From assembly GCF_902833085.1 (NCBI RefSeq), contig NZ_CADFEB010000010.1, positions 62,001-126,000 on the forward strand: DNA of 64,000 nt, in the 5' to 3' direction. Each line of letters opens with the position of its first letter. Positions within the stretch are counted from its first letter, which is position 1. This DNA comes from Burkholderia ubonensis. GTDB taxonomy: Bacteria; Pseudomonadota; Gammaproteobacteria; Burkholderiales; Burkholderiaceae. Both the position numbers and the translations under genes were made by a program. Below, piece after piece: positions 17,322-26,587 of this stretch. The notes below the pieces were generated by a model. That model did no database searches. It was not told the origin of the DNA and saw only the letters and a list, made by a program, of their open reading frames with translations.

Positions 17322-18935
17322 TCAGACGCTGAAGCGGTTCAGCGTATACGCGCGATAGGCCGCGACGAAAGCGTCGAACGAACCGGCTTCCTTCGCTTCC
17401 AGTTCAGCCTGCTCGGCCAGCGAGCGCTCGGCGAGCGCCGCCGCGGCGCGCGCGTCGGCCTCCGGAAGCGGCCGCGCGCGGAAATGCGCGGCATGCGCGT
17501 CGCTTTGCGCGCGCGCGAACGCGAGGAACGACTGCCCGTTGTCGCGCATCGTGCGCAGCACGCGCGCGGACGGCGTGCGCTCCGGATCGGCGAGCTTCTC
17601 GCGCTGCGCGGCGATCGCGCGCGCGTGCTCGTCGCCGCCGCGAATCTCGTCGAGGCGCCGGCCGACGGCTTCGACTTTCGCCATCAGCTCGTCCGCCCAC
17701 GCTTGCAGCGCAACCGGGCTGCCGTCGCGCGACAGCGCAAGGCCCGGCTTGCGGCCCTCCATCGTCACGGCGCCGAAGTTCGCGTTCGCTTCCCGGTACG
17801 CGTCGCCGTCGAGCGGCGGGCTCGCGTCGAGCGCGCACGCCAGCAGATACGCGTCGATGAAGCGCGCGGTGTCGAGCGCGATGCCGGTCGGCGCGAACGG
17901 ATCGATGTCGAGACAGCGCACTTCGATGTACTGCACGCCGCGCGACGCGAGCGCATGCAGCGGACGCTCGCCCGAATACGTGACGCGCTTCGGCCGGATC
18001 GTCGAATAGAACTCGTTCTCGATCTGCAGCACGTTCGTGTTGATCTGGATCCACTCGCCGTCGCGATGCGTGCCGATCGCCTCATACGGCGGATACGGCT
18101 CGCTCACGGCCTTCGACAGCGCGTCCAGATAGCCCGCCAGCGTGTTGTAGTCCGCCTGCAGCGCCGCCTGCGCGGTCGTGTTCGAGTAGCCGAGGTCGCT
18201 CATCCGCAGGCTCGTCGCGTACGGACGGTACAGCGTGTCGGCGTCGAACGTGTCGAGCGTGTGCGGGCGGTCGCGCAGGAACCGCCGGTCGAGCGCCGGC
18301 GATGCGCCGAACAGGTACATCAGCAGCCAGCTCGTGCGGCGGAAGTTGCGGATCAGCGCGAGATAGCGCTCGGACTGGTAGTCGACGAGCGTCGCGGTCG
18401 AGCCTTCCTCCGCGTGCAGGCGCCGCCACACTTCCTCGTGCAGCGAATAGTTGTAGTGGATGCCGGCGATGCACTGCATCGTGCGGCCGTAGCGATACGC
18501 GAGGCCGAGCCGGTACACCATCTTCAGGCGTCCGATGTTCGACGTGCCGTAGTCGGCGATCGGAATCTGGTCGTCGGCGGGCAGCAGGCCCGGCATCGAC
18601 TCGTTCCACAGCATTTCGTCGCCGATCGACGCGTAGACGTAGCGATGCAGCTCGTCGAGGCGTTCGAGCGTGAGCGCTGCGTCGGGTTCCGCCGGCGTGA
18701 TCAGTTCGAGCAGCGCTTCGGAGTAGTCCGTCGTCAGCGACGGATGCGTGAGCGCCGAACCGAGCGCGCGCGAATGCGGCGTGAACGCGATCATCCCGTC
18801 GCGCGTCACGCGCAGGCTTTCCTTTTCGATGCCGCGCAGGCCGTCGGGCAGATGCTGCCGCGTCGGGCCGGAACTCAGCACGTCGAGGCGATCCAGCAGC
18901 AATTCGGTCTGGCGGATGGTCATGGTGTTCGACAT
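17322..18935 (-). CDS. gshA: glutamate-cysteine ligase
   Basis: The 537-residue enzyme matches the gamma-proteobacterial type GshA in length and in blocks such as GLRGIEKESLRVT, TDYSEALLELITP and AGIHYNYSLHEEVW. It joins Glu and Cys in the first ATP-dependent step of glutathione synthesis. An internal ATG at 18923 is an alternative start. The gene stands alone. gshB is not in the window. Confidence 0.93.
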   Translation of the reverse strand: MSNTMTIRQTELLLDRLDVLSSGPTRQHLPDGLRGIEKESLRVTRDGMIAFTPHSRALGSALTHPSLTTDYSEALLELITPAEPDAALTLERLDELHRYVYASIGDEMLWNESMPGLLPADDQIPIADYGTSNIGRLKMVYRLGLAYRYGRTMQCIAGIHYNYSLHEEVWRRLHAEEGSTATLVDYQSERYLALIRNFRRTSWLLMYLFGASPALDRRFLRDRPHTLDTFDADTLYRPYATSLRMSDLGYSNTTAQAALQADYNTLAGYLDALSKAVSEPYPPYEAIGTHRDGEWIQINTNVLQIENEFYSTIRPKRVTYSGERPLHALASRGVQYIEVRCLDIDPFAPTGIALDTARFIDAYLLACALDASPPLDGDAYREANANFGAVTMEGRKPGLALSRDGSPVALQAWADELMAKVEAVGRRLDEIRGGDEHARAIAAQREKLADPERTPSARVLRTMRDNGQSFLAFARAQSDAHAAHFRARPLPEADARAAAALAERSLAEQAELEAKEAGSFDAFVAAYRAYTLNRFSV

Positions 18936-19234
18936 TGATGCGCAAGTGCGGGCACGGCCGCGCGCGGAACGCTCGCGCGCGGCCGGCAGGATTGTTGGTC
19001 GCTTTCGTTGGTAGCGGGCACTTTAACATCTCGCCGGAACACGCGCTTGGGGTGGCCTCGCGCCTGGGCGGGCGCGTCGGAGCGCGCGGAAATGATCGTG
19101 CGGGGAGGCGGCTTTCAGCGGTCGGCGAGCGCGCGCGGGGGCGTCGCGCAAACGCCGTCGCGCACGGCGGCGGGCATTCGTCTGCCGGATGACCGGATGC
19201 GCCGGCCGGCAGCTTGCCCGCTTCGTGCGTTGCG

Positions 19235-20176
19235 CTATCCGCCGCGCGCCGCGCCCGCGCGGTCGGCCACCTCGTTCCACAGATGGAGCGCCGCATACGC
19301 GCGCCACGGACGCCAGCCGTCCGTGCGGCGCTTCTGGCTCGCGAGCCGGTCGAGCGACGGATCGCGCGCGGTGATCGACTGCATCAGCACGAGATCGGAC
19401 GCGGGCCACGCATCCGGGTCGCGCCATGCGCGCATCGCAATGTATTCGACCGTCCATGGGCCGATGCCGGGCAGGTCGAGCCACGCGTGGCGCAGCGTCG
19501 CGAGGTCGGCCTGCGCGGGATCGAGCGGCACGTCGCCCGCCGCGACCGCGCGCGCCATGCCGGTGAGCGCCGCCGCCCGCTTGCCGGGCATGCCGATCTT
19601 CGCGAGATCGCACGCGGCGAGCGCGTCCGGCGCCGGAAAGCGCCACGCGGGCGCACCGTCCGATGCGTGCACGCCGTCGTCGTGCACGACGCGCTCACCG
19701 GCGCGCTCGACGAGCCGGCCGACGATCGTCGTCGCCGCCTTCACGCTGACCTGCTGGCCGACGATCGCGCGCACCGCGAGCTCGAAGCCCGACCACGCGC
19801 CCGGCACCCGCAGCCCGGGCGCGGCCGCGACGAGCGGCGCGAACCACGGATCGCGCGCCAGCTCCGTGCCGATCGCAGCCGGATCGGCGCGCAGGTCGAA
19901 CATCGACGCGATGCGCGCGGCGAACGCGTCGTCGACGTGGCGCGCCGCCGCGCCCTCGACCGTCGCGACGAGGCAATGCCGGCGCGGATGCCGCTCGACG
20001 GTAAGCCGGCCGGGCGCGCCCTTCAGGTCGACGATCCGGCGGTACACGCCGCCCGCGACCTGCTCGACGCCCGGAATCGCGCGCCCGCTGAAGAAGCGCA
20101 GCACGCGCGCCCAGTCGTAGGGCGCCTTGAAGCGCAGCTCGAGTTGCACGGCCGACGGCACGCCGTCGCCGTTCAT
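19235..20176 (-). CDS. alkA: DNA-3-methyladenine glycosylase II
   Basis: The 313-residue protein has the AlkA N-terminal domain followed by an HhH-GPD domain (LPGIGPWTVEYIAMRA) with the catalytic Asp in DPDAWPASDLVL. It excises alkylated bases. It lies 23 bases behind ada in the same direction, so the two probably form an adaptive-response operon. Frames that run on upstream merge it with ada out of phase. The ATG at 20176 gives the expected family length. Confidence 0.9.
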   Translation of the reverse strand: MNGDGVPSAVQLELRFKAPYDWARVLRFFSGRAIPGVEQVAGGVYRRIVDLKGAPGRLTVERHPRRHCLVATVEGAAARHVDDAFAARIASMFDLRADPAAIGTELARDPWFAPLVAAAPGLRVPGAWSGFELAVRAIVGQQVSVKAATTIVGRLVERAGERVVHDDGVHASDGAPAWRFPAPDALAACDLAKIGMPGKRAAALTGMARAVAAGDVPLDPAQADLATLRHAWLDLPGIGPWTVEYIAMRAWRDPDAWPASDLVLMQSITARDPSLDRLASQKRRTDGWRPWRAYAALHLWNEVADRAGAARGG

Positions 20177-20199
20177 GGTTGCGCTGGGGGTTGCGACCT

Positions 20200-21294
20200 T
20201 CAAGCTGCGCTGCCCTCCGTGACGGCGACGTCGGCCGAATCGTCGTGCGCATGGCGCGCCTCGGCCGCGAGCAGCGTCGCCTTGCGGCGCACGCCCCAGC
20301 GATAGCCGGCCAGTGCGCCGCCCTTCTGCACGACGCGATGGCACGGAATCGCGAGCGCGACCGGATTCGACGCGCACGCGGACGCCACGGCCCGCACCGC
20401 GCGCGGCGCGCCGAGCGCCTCGGCGATCTCCGAGTAGCTGCGGGTCTCGCCGTACGGAATGTTCGTCAATGCCTCCCACACGCGCTGCTGGAACGCGGTC
20501 GGCGCGATGTCGAGCGGCAGCTCGAAGGTGCGGCGCGTGCCGTCCAGGTACGCACCGATCTGCGCGATGAACGGCGCGAGCCGCGCGGGCGACTCGACCA
20601 GCTCGGCGCGCGCGAACGCGTCCTTCAGCGCGGTGACGAGTGTCGCGGGATCGTCGCCGAACGCGATCCGGCAGATGCCCTGCGCAGTCGCAGCGACCAG
20701 CACCGTGCCGAGCGACGTCGGCGCGCTCGCGTAGTCGATCCGCAGCCCCGCACCCTGGCGACGGAACGCCGACGGCGCCATCCCCAGCTCGCGCGGCACC
20801 GACGCATACAGCCGCGACGGCGAATTGAAGCCCGCGTCGACGGCCGCCTGCGTGACCGGCCGGCCGCTCTGCAGCGCCTGCCGCAACGCGGCGCCGCGCT
20901 GCGCGGCCTGATACTGCCGCGGCGACACGCCGACCACGCGCTTGAACAGCCGCTGCAGGTGGAACGGGCTCACGTGGACCGCATCGCTCAGTTGCGCAAG
21001 CGTGAGCCGCTCGGGATGCGCGTCGAGCACCGCGCACGCGCGATTGACGATCTCGAGCTCGCGCGGCAGCCCCTCGGGCTGGCAGCGTTTGCAGGGACGG
21101 AACCCGGCCGCGCGCGCGGCGGCCGGATCGTCGAAGAAGGCGACGTGGTCGCGCCGCGGCAACCGCGACGCGCAGGTCGGGCGGCAGAACACGCCGGTGG
21201 TGCGCACCGCGTAGAAGAATGCGCCGTCCGCCTGCGGATCGCGGGCGGTCACGGCATTCCAGCGGGCGTCGTCGGTTGGATAGGCGGATTTCAT
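20200..21294 (-). CDS. ada: bifunctional Ada regulator and O6-methylguanine-DNA methyltransferase
   Basis: In order, the 364-residue protein has the Ada zinc domain with FCRPTC and CKRC (the methyl-accepting Cys is among these), an AraC-type HTH (LSDAVHVSPFHLQRLFKRVVG) and the methyltransferase domain with the active-site PCHRV. All key residues are present. Methylation of the N-terminal Cys normally turns Ada into an activator of ada-alkA, consistent with the gene order here. Confidence 0.93.
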   Translation of the reverse strand: MKSAYPTDDARWNAVTARDPQADGAFFYAVRTTGVFCRPTCASRLPRRDHVAFFDDPAAARAAGFRPCKRCQPEGLPRELEIVNRACAVLDAHPERLTLAQLSDAVHVSPFHLQRLFKRVVGVSPRQYQAAQRGAALRQALQSGRPVTQAAVDAGFNSPSRLYASVPRELGMAPSAFRRQGAGLRIDYASAPTSLGTVLVAATAQGICRIAFGDDPATLVTALKDAFARAELVESPARLAPFIAQIGAYLDGTRRTFELPLDIAPTAFQQRVWEALTNIPYGETRSYSEIAEALGAPRAVRAVASACASNPVALAIPCHRVVQKGGALAGYRWGVRRKATLLAAEARHAHDDSADVAVTEGSAA

Positions 21295-21525
21295 CGGAAC
21301 CTCGCACTCTCAGTGTAGACGGTGCCTACTCTAGTCAGCCGCACGCACCGTCGCGCCCCGAATCTTGCTCTGTGATTCGCGCCGACCGCCGACAAACGGG
21401 GGACGCATCGAAAAAACGGGTATGAACGGTCAACTTTCGGGCGCATTAGTCACCGTTCCGTCACATTCATGTTGCAGTGCGGGTGCGGCAAAACGCCGTC
21501 CTGACGTTTTTTTACACAAACAATA

Positions 21526-21554
21526 TTGCGTCGCACCATCACCGTGTGTATAGT
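21526..21554 (+). promoter_or_regulatory. sigma-70 promoter of a candidate sRNA
   Basis: TTGCGT (21526-21531) and TATAGT (21549-21554) are separated by exactly 17 bases. No open reading frame starts downstream within the transcript that would end at the terminator at 21593-21622. Confidence 0.7.
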
Positions 21555-21560
21555 TGGACC

Positions 21561-21622
21561 TGTCTCCTCCATGTCTCCTCCTGATATGGATTAAGCCCGT
21601 TCCTCGTGAGCGGGCTTTTTTT
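21561..21622 (+). ncRNA. candidate trans-acting sRNA with two anti-Shine-Dalgarno repeats
   Basis: The predicted transcript begins about seven bases after the -10 box and ends in an intrinsic terminator (AAGCCCG, loop, CGGGCTT, then T7). Its 5' half contains TGTCTCCTCC twice (21561-21570 and 21572-21581). CUCCUCC is complementary to Shine-Dalgarno sequences, and unpaired motifs of this type mark sRNAs that block translation starts. The length of about 60 nt and the absence of a start codon with a ribosome site favour RNA over protein. The exact start is inferred. Confidence 0.7.
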
Positions 21623-21709
21623 CGTCTGCCGATTTTGCCGCGTTCGCGCAGGCGCTCCCGACTCCTTGGTCTACACTCGTTGAACCTCGCTTGCCAAGGA
21701 GCGTTCACC

Positions 21710-22123
21710 ATGAAACCGATCCTCCGCGGGATCGATCACGTCGTGCTTCGCGTGACCGACATGGCCGCGATGACGCGCTTCTACTGCGACGCCGTCGGCT
21801 GCCGTGTGGAAAGGGAACAGCCGGAACTCGGCCTCGTGCAACTGCGCGCCGGCGACGCGCTGATCGACCTGCTCGCCGTCGGCGGGACGCTCGACCGGCC
21901 CGACAGCGGGCCGCCCGGCGCCGGGCGCAACCTCGATCACCTGTGCCTGCGCGTCGAGCCGTTCGACCCGCAGGCGCTCGCCGCGCATTTCGCCGCGCAC
22001 GGCGCGCCGCCGGGCGCGCCCGAGGAACGCTACGGCGCCGACGGCTACGGCCCGTCGATCTACCTGTTCGATCCGGAAGGCAACATGCTGGAGCTCAAGG
22101 GGCCGCCGGCCGCGATCGCGTGA
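21710..22123 (+). CDS. VOC-family (glyoxalase/dioxygenase-like) protein
   Basis: The 137-residue protein has two beta-alpha-beta-beta-beta units (IDHVVLRVTDMAAMTRFYCDAVG; NLDHLCLRVEPFD). Metal ligands are plausible at His in the first unit and at the C-terminal Glu in GNMLELKG. The ATG follows AAGGAG. Such proteins include lactoylglutathione lyase-like enzymes, but this one cannot be assigned a substrate. It is the first gene after the sRNA terminator. Confidence 0.75.
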   Translation: MKPILRGIDHVVLRVTDMAAMTRFYCDAVGCRVEREQPELGLVQLRAGDALIDLLAVGGTLDRPDSGPPGAGRNLDHLCLRVEPFDPQALAAHFAAHGAPPGAPEERYGADGYGPSIYLFDPEGNMLELKGPPAAIA

Positions 22124-22141
22124 GCGCGGCCGGCGCGCGCG

Positions 22142-22696
22142 TCACGCGTCGGCGCGCGCCTTGAGAACCGTCCACTCGACGGCCACCGGATCGTGATCCG
22201 CGCTCGAGATCCACGCGGCGCCGTCCTGCACCGTGCACTGCAGGCGCATGGTCCGCTCGGCGAGCCGCCCGAGCGCCGCTGCGACGCCCTCGTCGAGCGA
22301 CAGCACCTGCACGTTGCGCAGCCGCTCCACCTTGCTGCGCACGCCCTGCCACCAGATATCCGAGGTCTTGCCGCCGTACGCGATCACCGTCACCTGCGCG
22401 GCGCGGCCCGCCGCCTTCGAGATGCGCCGCTCGTCGGGCTGGCCGACCTCGATCCAGGCGTCGATCGCGCCCGTCAGGTCCTTCTGCCACAGATCGGGCT
22501 CGTCGGTATCCGACAGCCCCTTGCAGAACTCGAGCCGCTCGTGCGCGAACAGCCCGAACGCGGCGATCCGCACCATCATCCGCTCGTCGGTTTCAGACGG
22601 ATGGCGCGCGACCGTCAGCGTGTGGTCGCCATAGTAGTGCCGATCCATGTCGGCGATTTGCAGTTCGGCTTTGTAGATCGTGGATTTGAGCGCCAT
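22142..22696 (-). CDS. yaeQ: YaeQ family protein
   Basis: The 184-residue protein contains MALKSTIYKAELQIADMDRHYY and DEPDLWQKDLTGAIDAWIEVGQPD, the hallmark blocks of YaeQ, a PD-(D/E)XK-fold family. E. coli YaeQ was linked to suppression of RfaH loss, but its biochemical role is not settled. It is convergent with the VOC gene, 18 bases away. Confidence 0.85.
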   Translation of the reverse strand: MALKSTIYKAELQIADMDRHYYGDHTLTVARHPSETDERMMVRIAAFGLFAHERLEFCKGLSDTDEPDLWQKDLTGAIDAWIEVGQPDERRISKAAGRAAQVTVIAYGGKTSDIWWQGVRSKVERLRNVQVLSLDEGVAAALGRLAERTMRLQCTVQDGAAWISSADHDPVAVEWTVLKARADA

Positions 22697-22862
22697 GCGG
22701 GTAGTGCCCGGGCGGGCAACGGTTCAGGTCGGGCCGTGATGATACCGAAAGCCCGGCGTCCGCTGCATGACACGCACAGCAGAACGGCCCGGCGGGCGGC
22801 CGGGCCGTATCGGTTCGCGCCGCCGGCTTGCGCCGGCGCGCATGCGTCCGTTGATCGGCGCG

Positions 22863-23210
22863 TTATTGCTTGATGAAGCGCGAATCGGCCCAGAGACCTT
22901 GCTGGTCGCTGTTGTCGGCGCTGACGAACTGCACGTCGCCGTTGTCCACCGACACCACGCGGAAACGCTGGCCTTCCGGCACCGACAGGCAGCGGAAGTC
23001 GTCGAAGTATTGCTGCTTCGCCTGCGAGTGGCCGCCGCGCTCGTGATCCAGTACGGAATCCAGATTATCTTTCGACAGGCAGCCCCACGCGTTCTTCGTC
23101 AACTGGATCTCCTGCCGCGGCTTCACGGCGGCATCGCCGCCGGCCTGGGCAATCGACACCACGGCAAATGCACCGACAAGCGCAACAAACACACCGGTTC
23201 GTTTCATCAT
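22863..23210 (-). CDS. small exported protein of unknown function
   Basis: The 115-residue protein has a signal peptide (cleavage after IAQA). The mature part has two cysteines (GCLSK, FRCLS), which could form a disulfide. GGAGA precedes the first of two ATGs. A GC-rich hairpin at about 22784-22810 lies downstream. I do not recognise the family. Confidence 0.65.
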   Translation of the reverse strand: MMKRTGVFVALVGAFAVVSIAQAGGDAAVKPRQEIQLTKNAWGCLSKDNLDSVLDHERGGHSQAKQQYFDDFRCLSVPEGQRFRVVSVDNGDVQFVSADNSDQQGLWADSRFIKQ

Positions 23211-23601
23211 GTTCAGTCTCCCATGCGCGCTGGCAACAGGCTGGGTTAGCTATGTGTTTAAAGGTGAGCGCGAAGCAACGTTTTTCACTTTAGGAGACCG
23301 GCAACCGATGGCAAGCATATTTGTTGTGCGACCGCAATAGCGGCGAATTGTCGCAGTTCGCACGCCGCAGCTTTCGGCGGCCCGTCTGCGGTGCGGCAAG
23401 GAATCCGTGCACGGCACACTGGCTCACGACGTCGGCCGCAATGCCTTGTCCGACAAGGCTTTCAACGAATCGTCACGACGCCGGCTGAACGGTTTGGATA
23501 ATTCATTTCGATATCCGGACGATTTTGATGCATCGCACATAAAGTCATCCGGAACATCAGCGGTTTTACCGCATTGCGCCACGTTATTAAGCGCAAACAA
23601 G

Positions 23602-23632
23602 AAAAATGCCAGGCATCGAATACTCGGCATTT
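23602..23632 (-). terminator. terminator of speG
   Basis: On the minus strand AAATGCC and GGCATTT form a stem followed by TTTC, ten bases after the speG stop. The remaining gap up to 23210 (about 390 bases) shows no gene or RNA I can support. Confidence 0.65.
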
Positions 23633-23641
23633 ACCCGTATA

Positions 23642-24184
23642 TCAGGCCGCGCGCTGCCGCTCGAAATAATCGCTCTGAAACTGGCACATCCGGTAAGCGT
23701 TGTGATATGCGCCGTTGCCGAAGAATTCCTCGATCAATTCCGCTTCACGCCGGAACCCGCATTTTTCATAAACGTGAATGGCCGCCGCATTGGACGTATC
23801 CACGATCAGGTACAGCTTGCGCAGGTTCAGCACCTTGAACGCGTACTCGACCGCGAGACGCGTCGCGTGGCCCGCATGGCCGCGGCCCCGGCAGTACGGC
23901 GCGATGATGATCTGGAATTCGCCGCGGCGGTGGATGTAGTCGAGCTCGATCAGCTCGACGAGCCCGACCAGTTCGCCTTGCGGGTCGACCGCGACGAAGC
24001 GGCGCTCGCGCTGGTCGTGCACGTGGCGGTCATACAGTTGCGACAGCTCCGCGAAGGTTTCATACGGCTCCTCGAACCAGTAGCGCATGATCTTCGCGTC
24101 GTTGTTCAGTTCGTGCACGAAGCGCAGGTCCTGACGCTCGAGCGGCCTCAGCGCGAGCGTGTGAGTTTCGTTTTGCAGTTGCAT
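23642..24184 (-). CDS. speG: spermidine N1-acetyltransferase
   Basis: The 180-residue GNAT enzyme aligns with SpeG: LRPLERQDLRFVHELNNDAKIMRYWFEEPYE at the N-terminus, the acetyl-CoA loop CRGRGHAGHA, and NAAAIHVYEKCGF near the C-terminus. It transfers acetyl groups to spermidine and limits polyamine excess. The ATG at 24184 gives the family length. The longer frame to 24268 adds 28 unrelated residues. Confidence 0.88.
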   Translation of the reverse strand: MQLQNETHTLALRPLERQDLRFVHELNNDAKIMRYWFEEPYETFAELSQLYDRHVHDQRERRFVAVDPQGELVGLVELIELDYIHRRGEFQIIIAPYCRGRGHAGHATRLAVEYAFKVLNLRKLYLIVDTSNAAAIHVYEKCGFRREAELIEEFFGNGAYHNAYRMCQFQSDYFERQRAA

Positions 24185-24296
24185 CGTAAGGGTCCTTGTC
24201 CCGATTGCTCCCGGTGCACACGGTAAGAAAATGAACGTGGGCGAAGTTGAGAGCCTAGAATGGATCAAGGGTTCCTGCCACCGCGAGGAGGCTATC

Positions 24297-24467
24297 GTGA
24301 TCGAGCAAGTGATACTCGGTGTCTTTCTGGTGCTGCCGCTCGTGATCGTGGCTGTGCTGTTTTCCGATGAACTCTGGCAGGAACACCGGCGTCAGCATCC
24401 GCGCGACGAGAACGCTCCGCATATCGACTGGAAGCATCCGTGGCGCCGCGTGCGGCGCGGGCATTGA
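24297..24467 (+). CDS. small single-pass membrane protein
   Basis: The 56-residue product starts at GTG after a strong GAGGAGG site. One hydrophobic segment (VILGVFLVLPLVIVAVLF) is followed by a charged His/Arg/Trp-rich tail. It is divergent from speG. Function unknown. The ribosome site is the best evidence that it is real. Confidence 0.55.
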   Translation: MIEQVILGVFLVLPLVIVAVLFSDELWQEHRRQHPRDENAPHIDWKHPWRRVRRGH

Positions 24468-24569
24468 GGGTCCCGCGTCGGCCGGACTCGGGATACCCCG
24501 CGTCGGCGGGGTGCGCTTGCGTCCATTGCCGACGCGCTGGCCGTTTCGATTCCATTGCGAGGCGCTGAC

Positions 24570-24818
24570 GTGAACGACACCCCTTCCCCCCGCAAGCCGG
24601 ATATCCCGCACGAGACGATCGACCTGCAGATCGCCGACGTGCTCGCCGGCGTCGCCTACCCCGCGAACAAGGATGCGATCGTCGACGCCGCGCGCGTTGC
24701 GGGCGCAAGCAACGAAGTGCTGTCGATGCTCGACGGGCTGCCCGAGCAGGACTACGCGGACATCGACGCCGTCACGCGCTGGGTCGCCGGCAACTACGGA
24801 CCGGGGCTGGGGGTTTGA
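24570..24818 (+). CDS. DUF2795 family protein
   Basis: The 82-residue protein (LQIADVLAGVAYPANKDAIVDAARVAGASNEVLSMLDGLPEQDYADIDAVTRWV) fits the DUF2795 pattern of a small helical domain. GTG at 24570 has GAGG upstream. An in-frame TTG lies 15 bases earlier. Function unknown. Confidence 0.65.
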   Translation: MNDTPSPRKPDIPHETIDLQIADVLAGVAYPANKDAIVDAARVAGASNEVLSMLDGLPEQDYADIDAVTRWVAGNYGPGLGV

Positions 24819-24903
24819 GCGCGCGCAAATAACGCGCTAGGATCAGGCCGCACCGGTCGCGCGGCGGCCGGGCGGCTGCGCGCACGAACGCCTCGGAGAC
24901 CTC

Positions 24904-26259
24904 ATGGAAGGCATCCTGATCCAGCACACCACGCGACGGCAACTCTGGTTCGCGGCACTGTCGGCATGCGTCATCCTGCTCACGCTCGGCATCGCCGCGC
25001 CGCATGCGGACGTCGCGCTGCCCGCGGTCGAGCCGTTCATGCCGATGTGCGCGCTCACCGTGTTCACCACCGCCGGCATCGCGGCGTTCTTTCTCGGCGC
25101 GCAATTCGCCGTCACGCGCCAGCCGGTGCTCGGGGCGCTTGGCGGCGCCTATGCATTCACCGCACTCGCCGTCGCGCTGCAGTTGCTGACGTTTCCCGGC
25201 GTATTCGCGCCGCAAGGCCTGCTTGGCGCACTGCCGCAAAGCGCCGCGTGGATGTGGATCTTCTGGCACGCGGGCTTTCCGTCCTTCGTATTGCTGGCGC
25301 TGCTCGCGCGCGAGCGCATGGCGCGCAAGGCGATCAGCGCGCAGCGCATGCGCGGGTGGACGATCGCGCTGATCGGCGGGCCGGCGGCCACGGCCGCGCT
25401 GCTGTGCATGCTCGCGCTGAAAGTGCCGCTGCCGCCCGCGTTCCGTCCGCCCGGCGACGCCGCCGTGTTGCCGGTCAACGCGGTCGCGCTCGTCGTCTGG
25501 ACGCTCAACGCGCTCGCGCTCGCCGCCGTGCTGCTCACCGGCCGGCTGCGCACGACGCTCGACCTGTGGCTCGCGATCGCCGTGCTCGCGTGCCTCACCG
25601 ACACCACGCTGAACCTGCTGAGCGCGAACCGCTTCACGGTCGGCTGGTACGTCGCGCGCGTGTTCAGCATGTTCACGCCCGGCGTGCTCGTCTGCGTGCT
25701 CGCGTGGGAAGTGACGATGCTGTATCAGCGCCTGTTCGAAGCGCACGCGACGCTGATGCGCTCGTCCGCGCGCGACGGGCTGACGGGCGTCTACAACCGC
25801 AGCCACTTCAACGATCATTTCCACCTGCTGTTCCTGCAGGCGCGTCGGCAAGGCGAGCCGCTGTCGCTGCTGATGGTCGACGTCGATCACTTCAAGGCGT
25901 ACAACGACGCGTTCGGCCACGTGAAGGGCGACGCGTGCCTGATCGCGGTCGCGAATGCGCTGACGGGCGTCGTGCGCCGGCCCGCGGATCTCGTCGCGCG
26001 CTACGGCGGCGAGGAGTTCGCGATCGTGCTGCCGAACACCGGCGCGCGCGGCGCGCGGCTCGTCGCGGAAGAAGCGCGCGAGGCGGTGCTGCGGCTCAAT
26101 CTGCCGACGCGCGGGCCGGCCGGGCGCGTGTCGGTCAGCGTCGGCTGCGCGACGGCGTCGCCCGACGAACCGACGATGCCGGACGCGCTGATCGAAGCCG
26201 CCGACGCCGCGCTGTATCGTGCGAAGGATGCCGGGCGCAACCGGATCATGACGGTTTAA
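24904..26259 (+). CDS. membrane-bound diguanylate cyclase (GGDEF)
   Basis: The 451-residue protein has about seven membrane segments in its first 270 residues. It then has a GGDEF domain with MVDVDHFKAYNDAFGH (metal ligand Asp) and an active-site loop RYGGEEF. The GGEEF variant is catalytically competent in known enzymes. It should make c-di-GMP at the inner membrane. No RxxD inhibitory site is obvious right before GGEEF. The sensed signal is unknown. Confidence 0.88.
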   Translation: MEGILIQHTTRRQLWFAALSACVILLTLGIAAPHADVALPAVEPFMPMCALTVFTTAGIAAFFLGAQFAVTRQPVLGALGGAYAFTALAVALQLLTFPGVFAPQGLLGALPQSAAWMWIFWHAGFPSFVLLALLARERMARKAISAQRMRGWTIALIGGPAATAALLCMLALKVPLPPAFRPPGDAAVLPVNAVALVVWTLNALALAAVLLTGRLRTTLDLWLAIAVLACLTDTTLNLLSANRFTVGWYVARVFSMFTPGVLVCVLAWEVTMLYQRLFEAHATLMRSSARDGLTGVYNRSHFNDHFHLLFLQARRQGEPLSLLMVDVDHFKAYNDAFGHVKGDACLIAVANALTGVVRRPADLVARYGGEEFAIVLPNTGARGARLVAEEAREAVLRLNLPTRGPAGRVSVSVGCATASPDEPTMPDALIEAADAALYRAKDAGRNRIMTV

Positions 26260-26395
26260 AGCGCTTTTTTCATCGGGCGTTTTGACCGGAATAATCCGCC
26301 GTTACGCAATGCACGGTTGGGAAACGATTCCTTACAGCCGCTGCCAGGGGCGCTCGATATGCTGGGCTCATCTTGAACCTGAGCAGGTGAGCGCC

Positions 26396-26533
26396 ATGAA
26401 AACCCTGTTGTTGATTGTCGGCGTCGCCGCGTTGTTGAGCGGCTGTGTCGTTGCGCCGTATGACGGTTACTACGGTGGCGGGTATTACGGCGGCGGGTAT
26501 TACCATCACCATCATCACCGGGATTGGGATTGA
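26396..26533 (+). CDS. very small lipoprotein with His tail
   Basis: The 45-residue product has a lipoprotein signal (VAALLSGC, cysteine at about 17), then Tyr/Gly repeats (YYGGGYYGGGYY) and HHHHHRDWD at the end. GCAGGTGAG precedes the ATG. It echoes the exported His-tailed protein at 4846-5124. Function unknown. Confidence 0.6.
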   Translation: MKTLLLIVGVAALLSGCVVAPYDGYYGGGYYGGGYYHHHHHRDWD

Positions 26534-26587
26534 GGGTTGTGAAGGCGGACGCAGGCGGTGACTGCCGCCGTGCGTCTCGGCGCCTTG

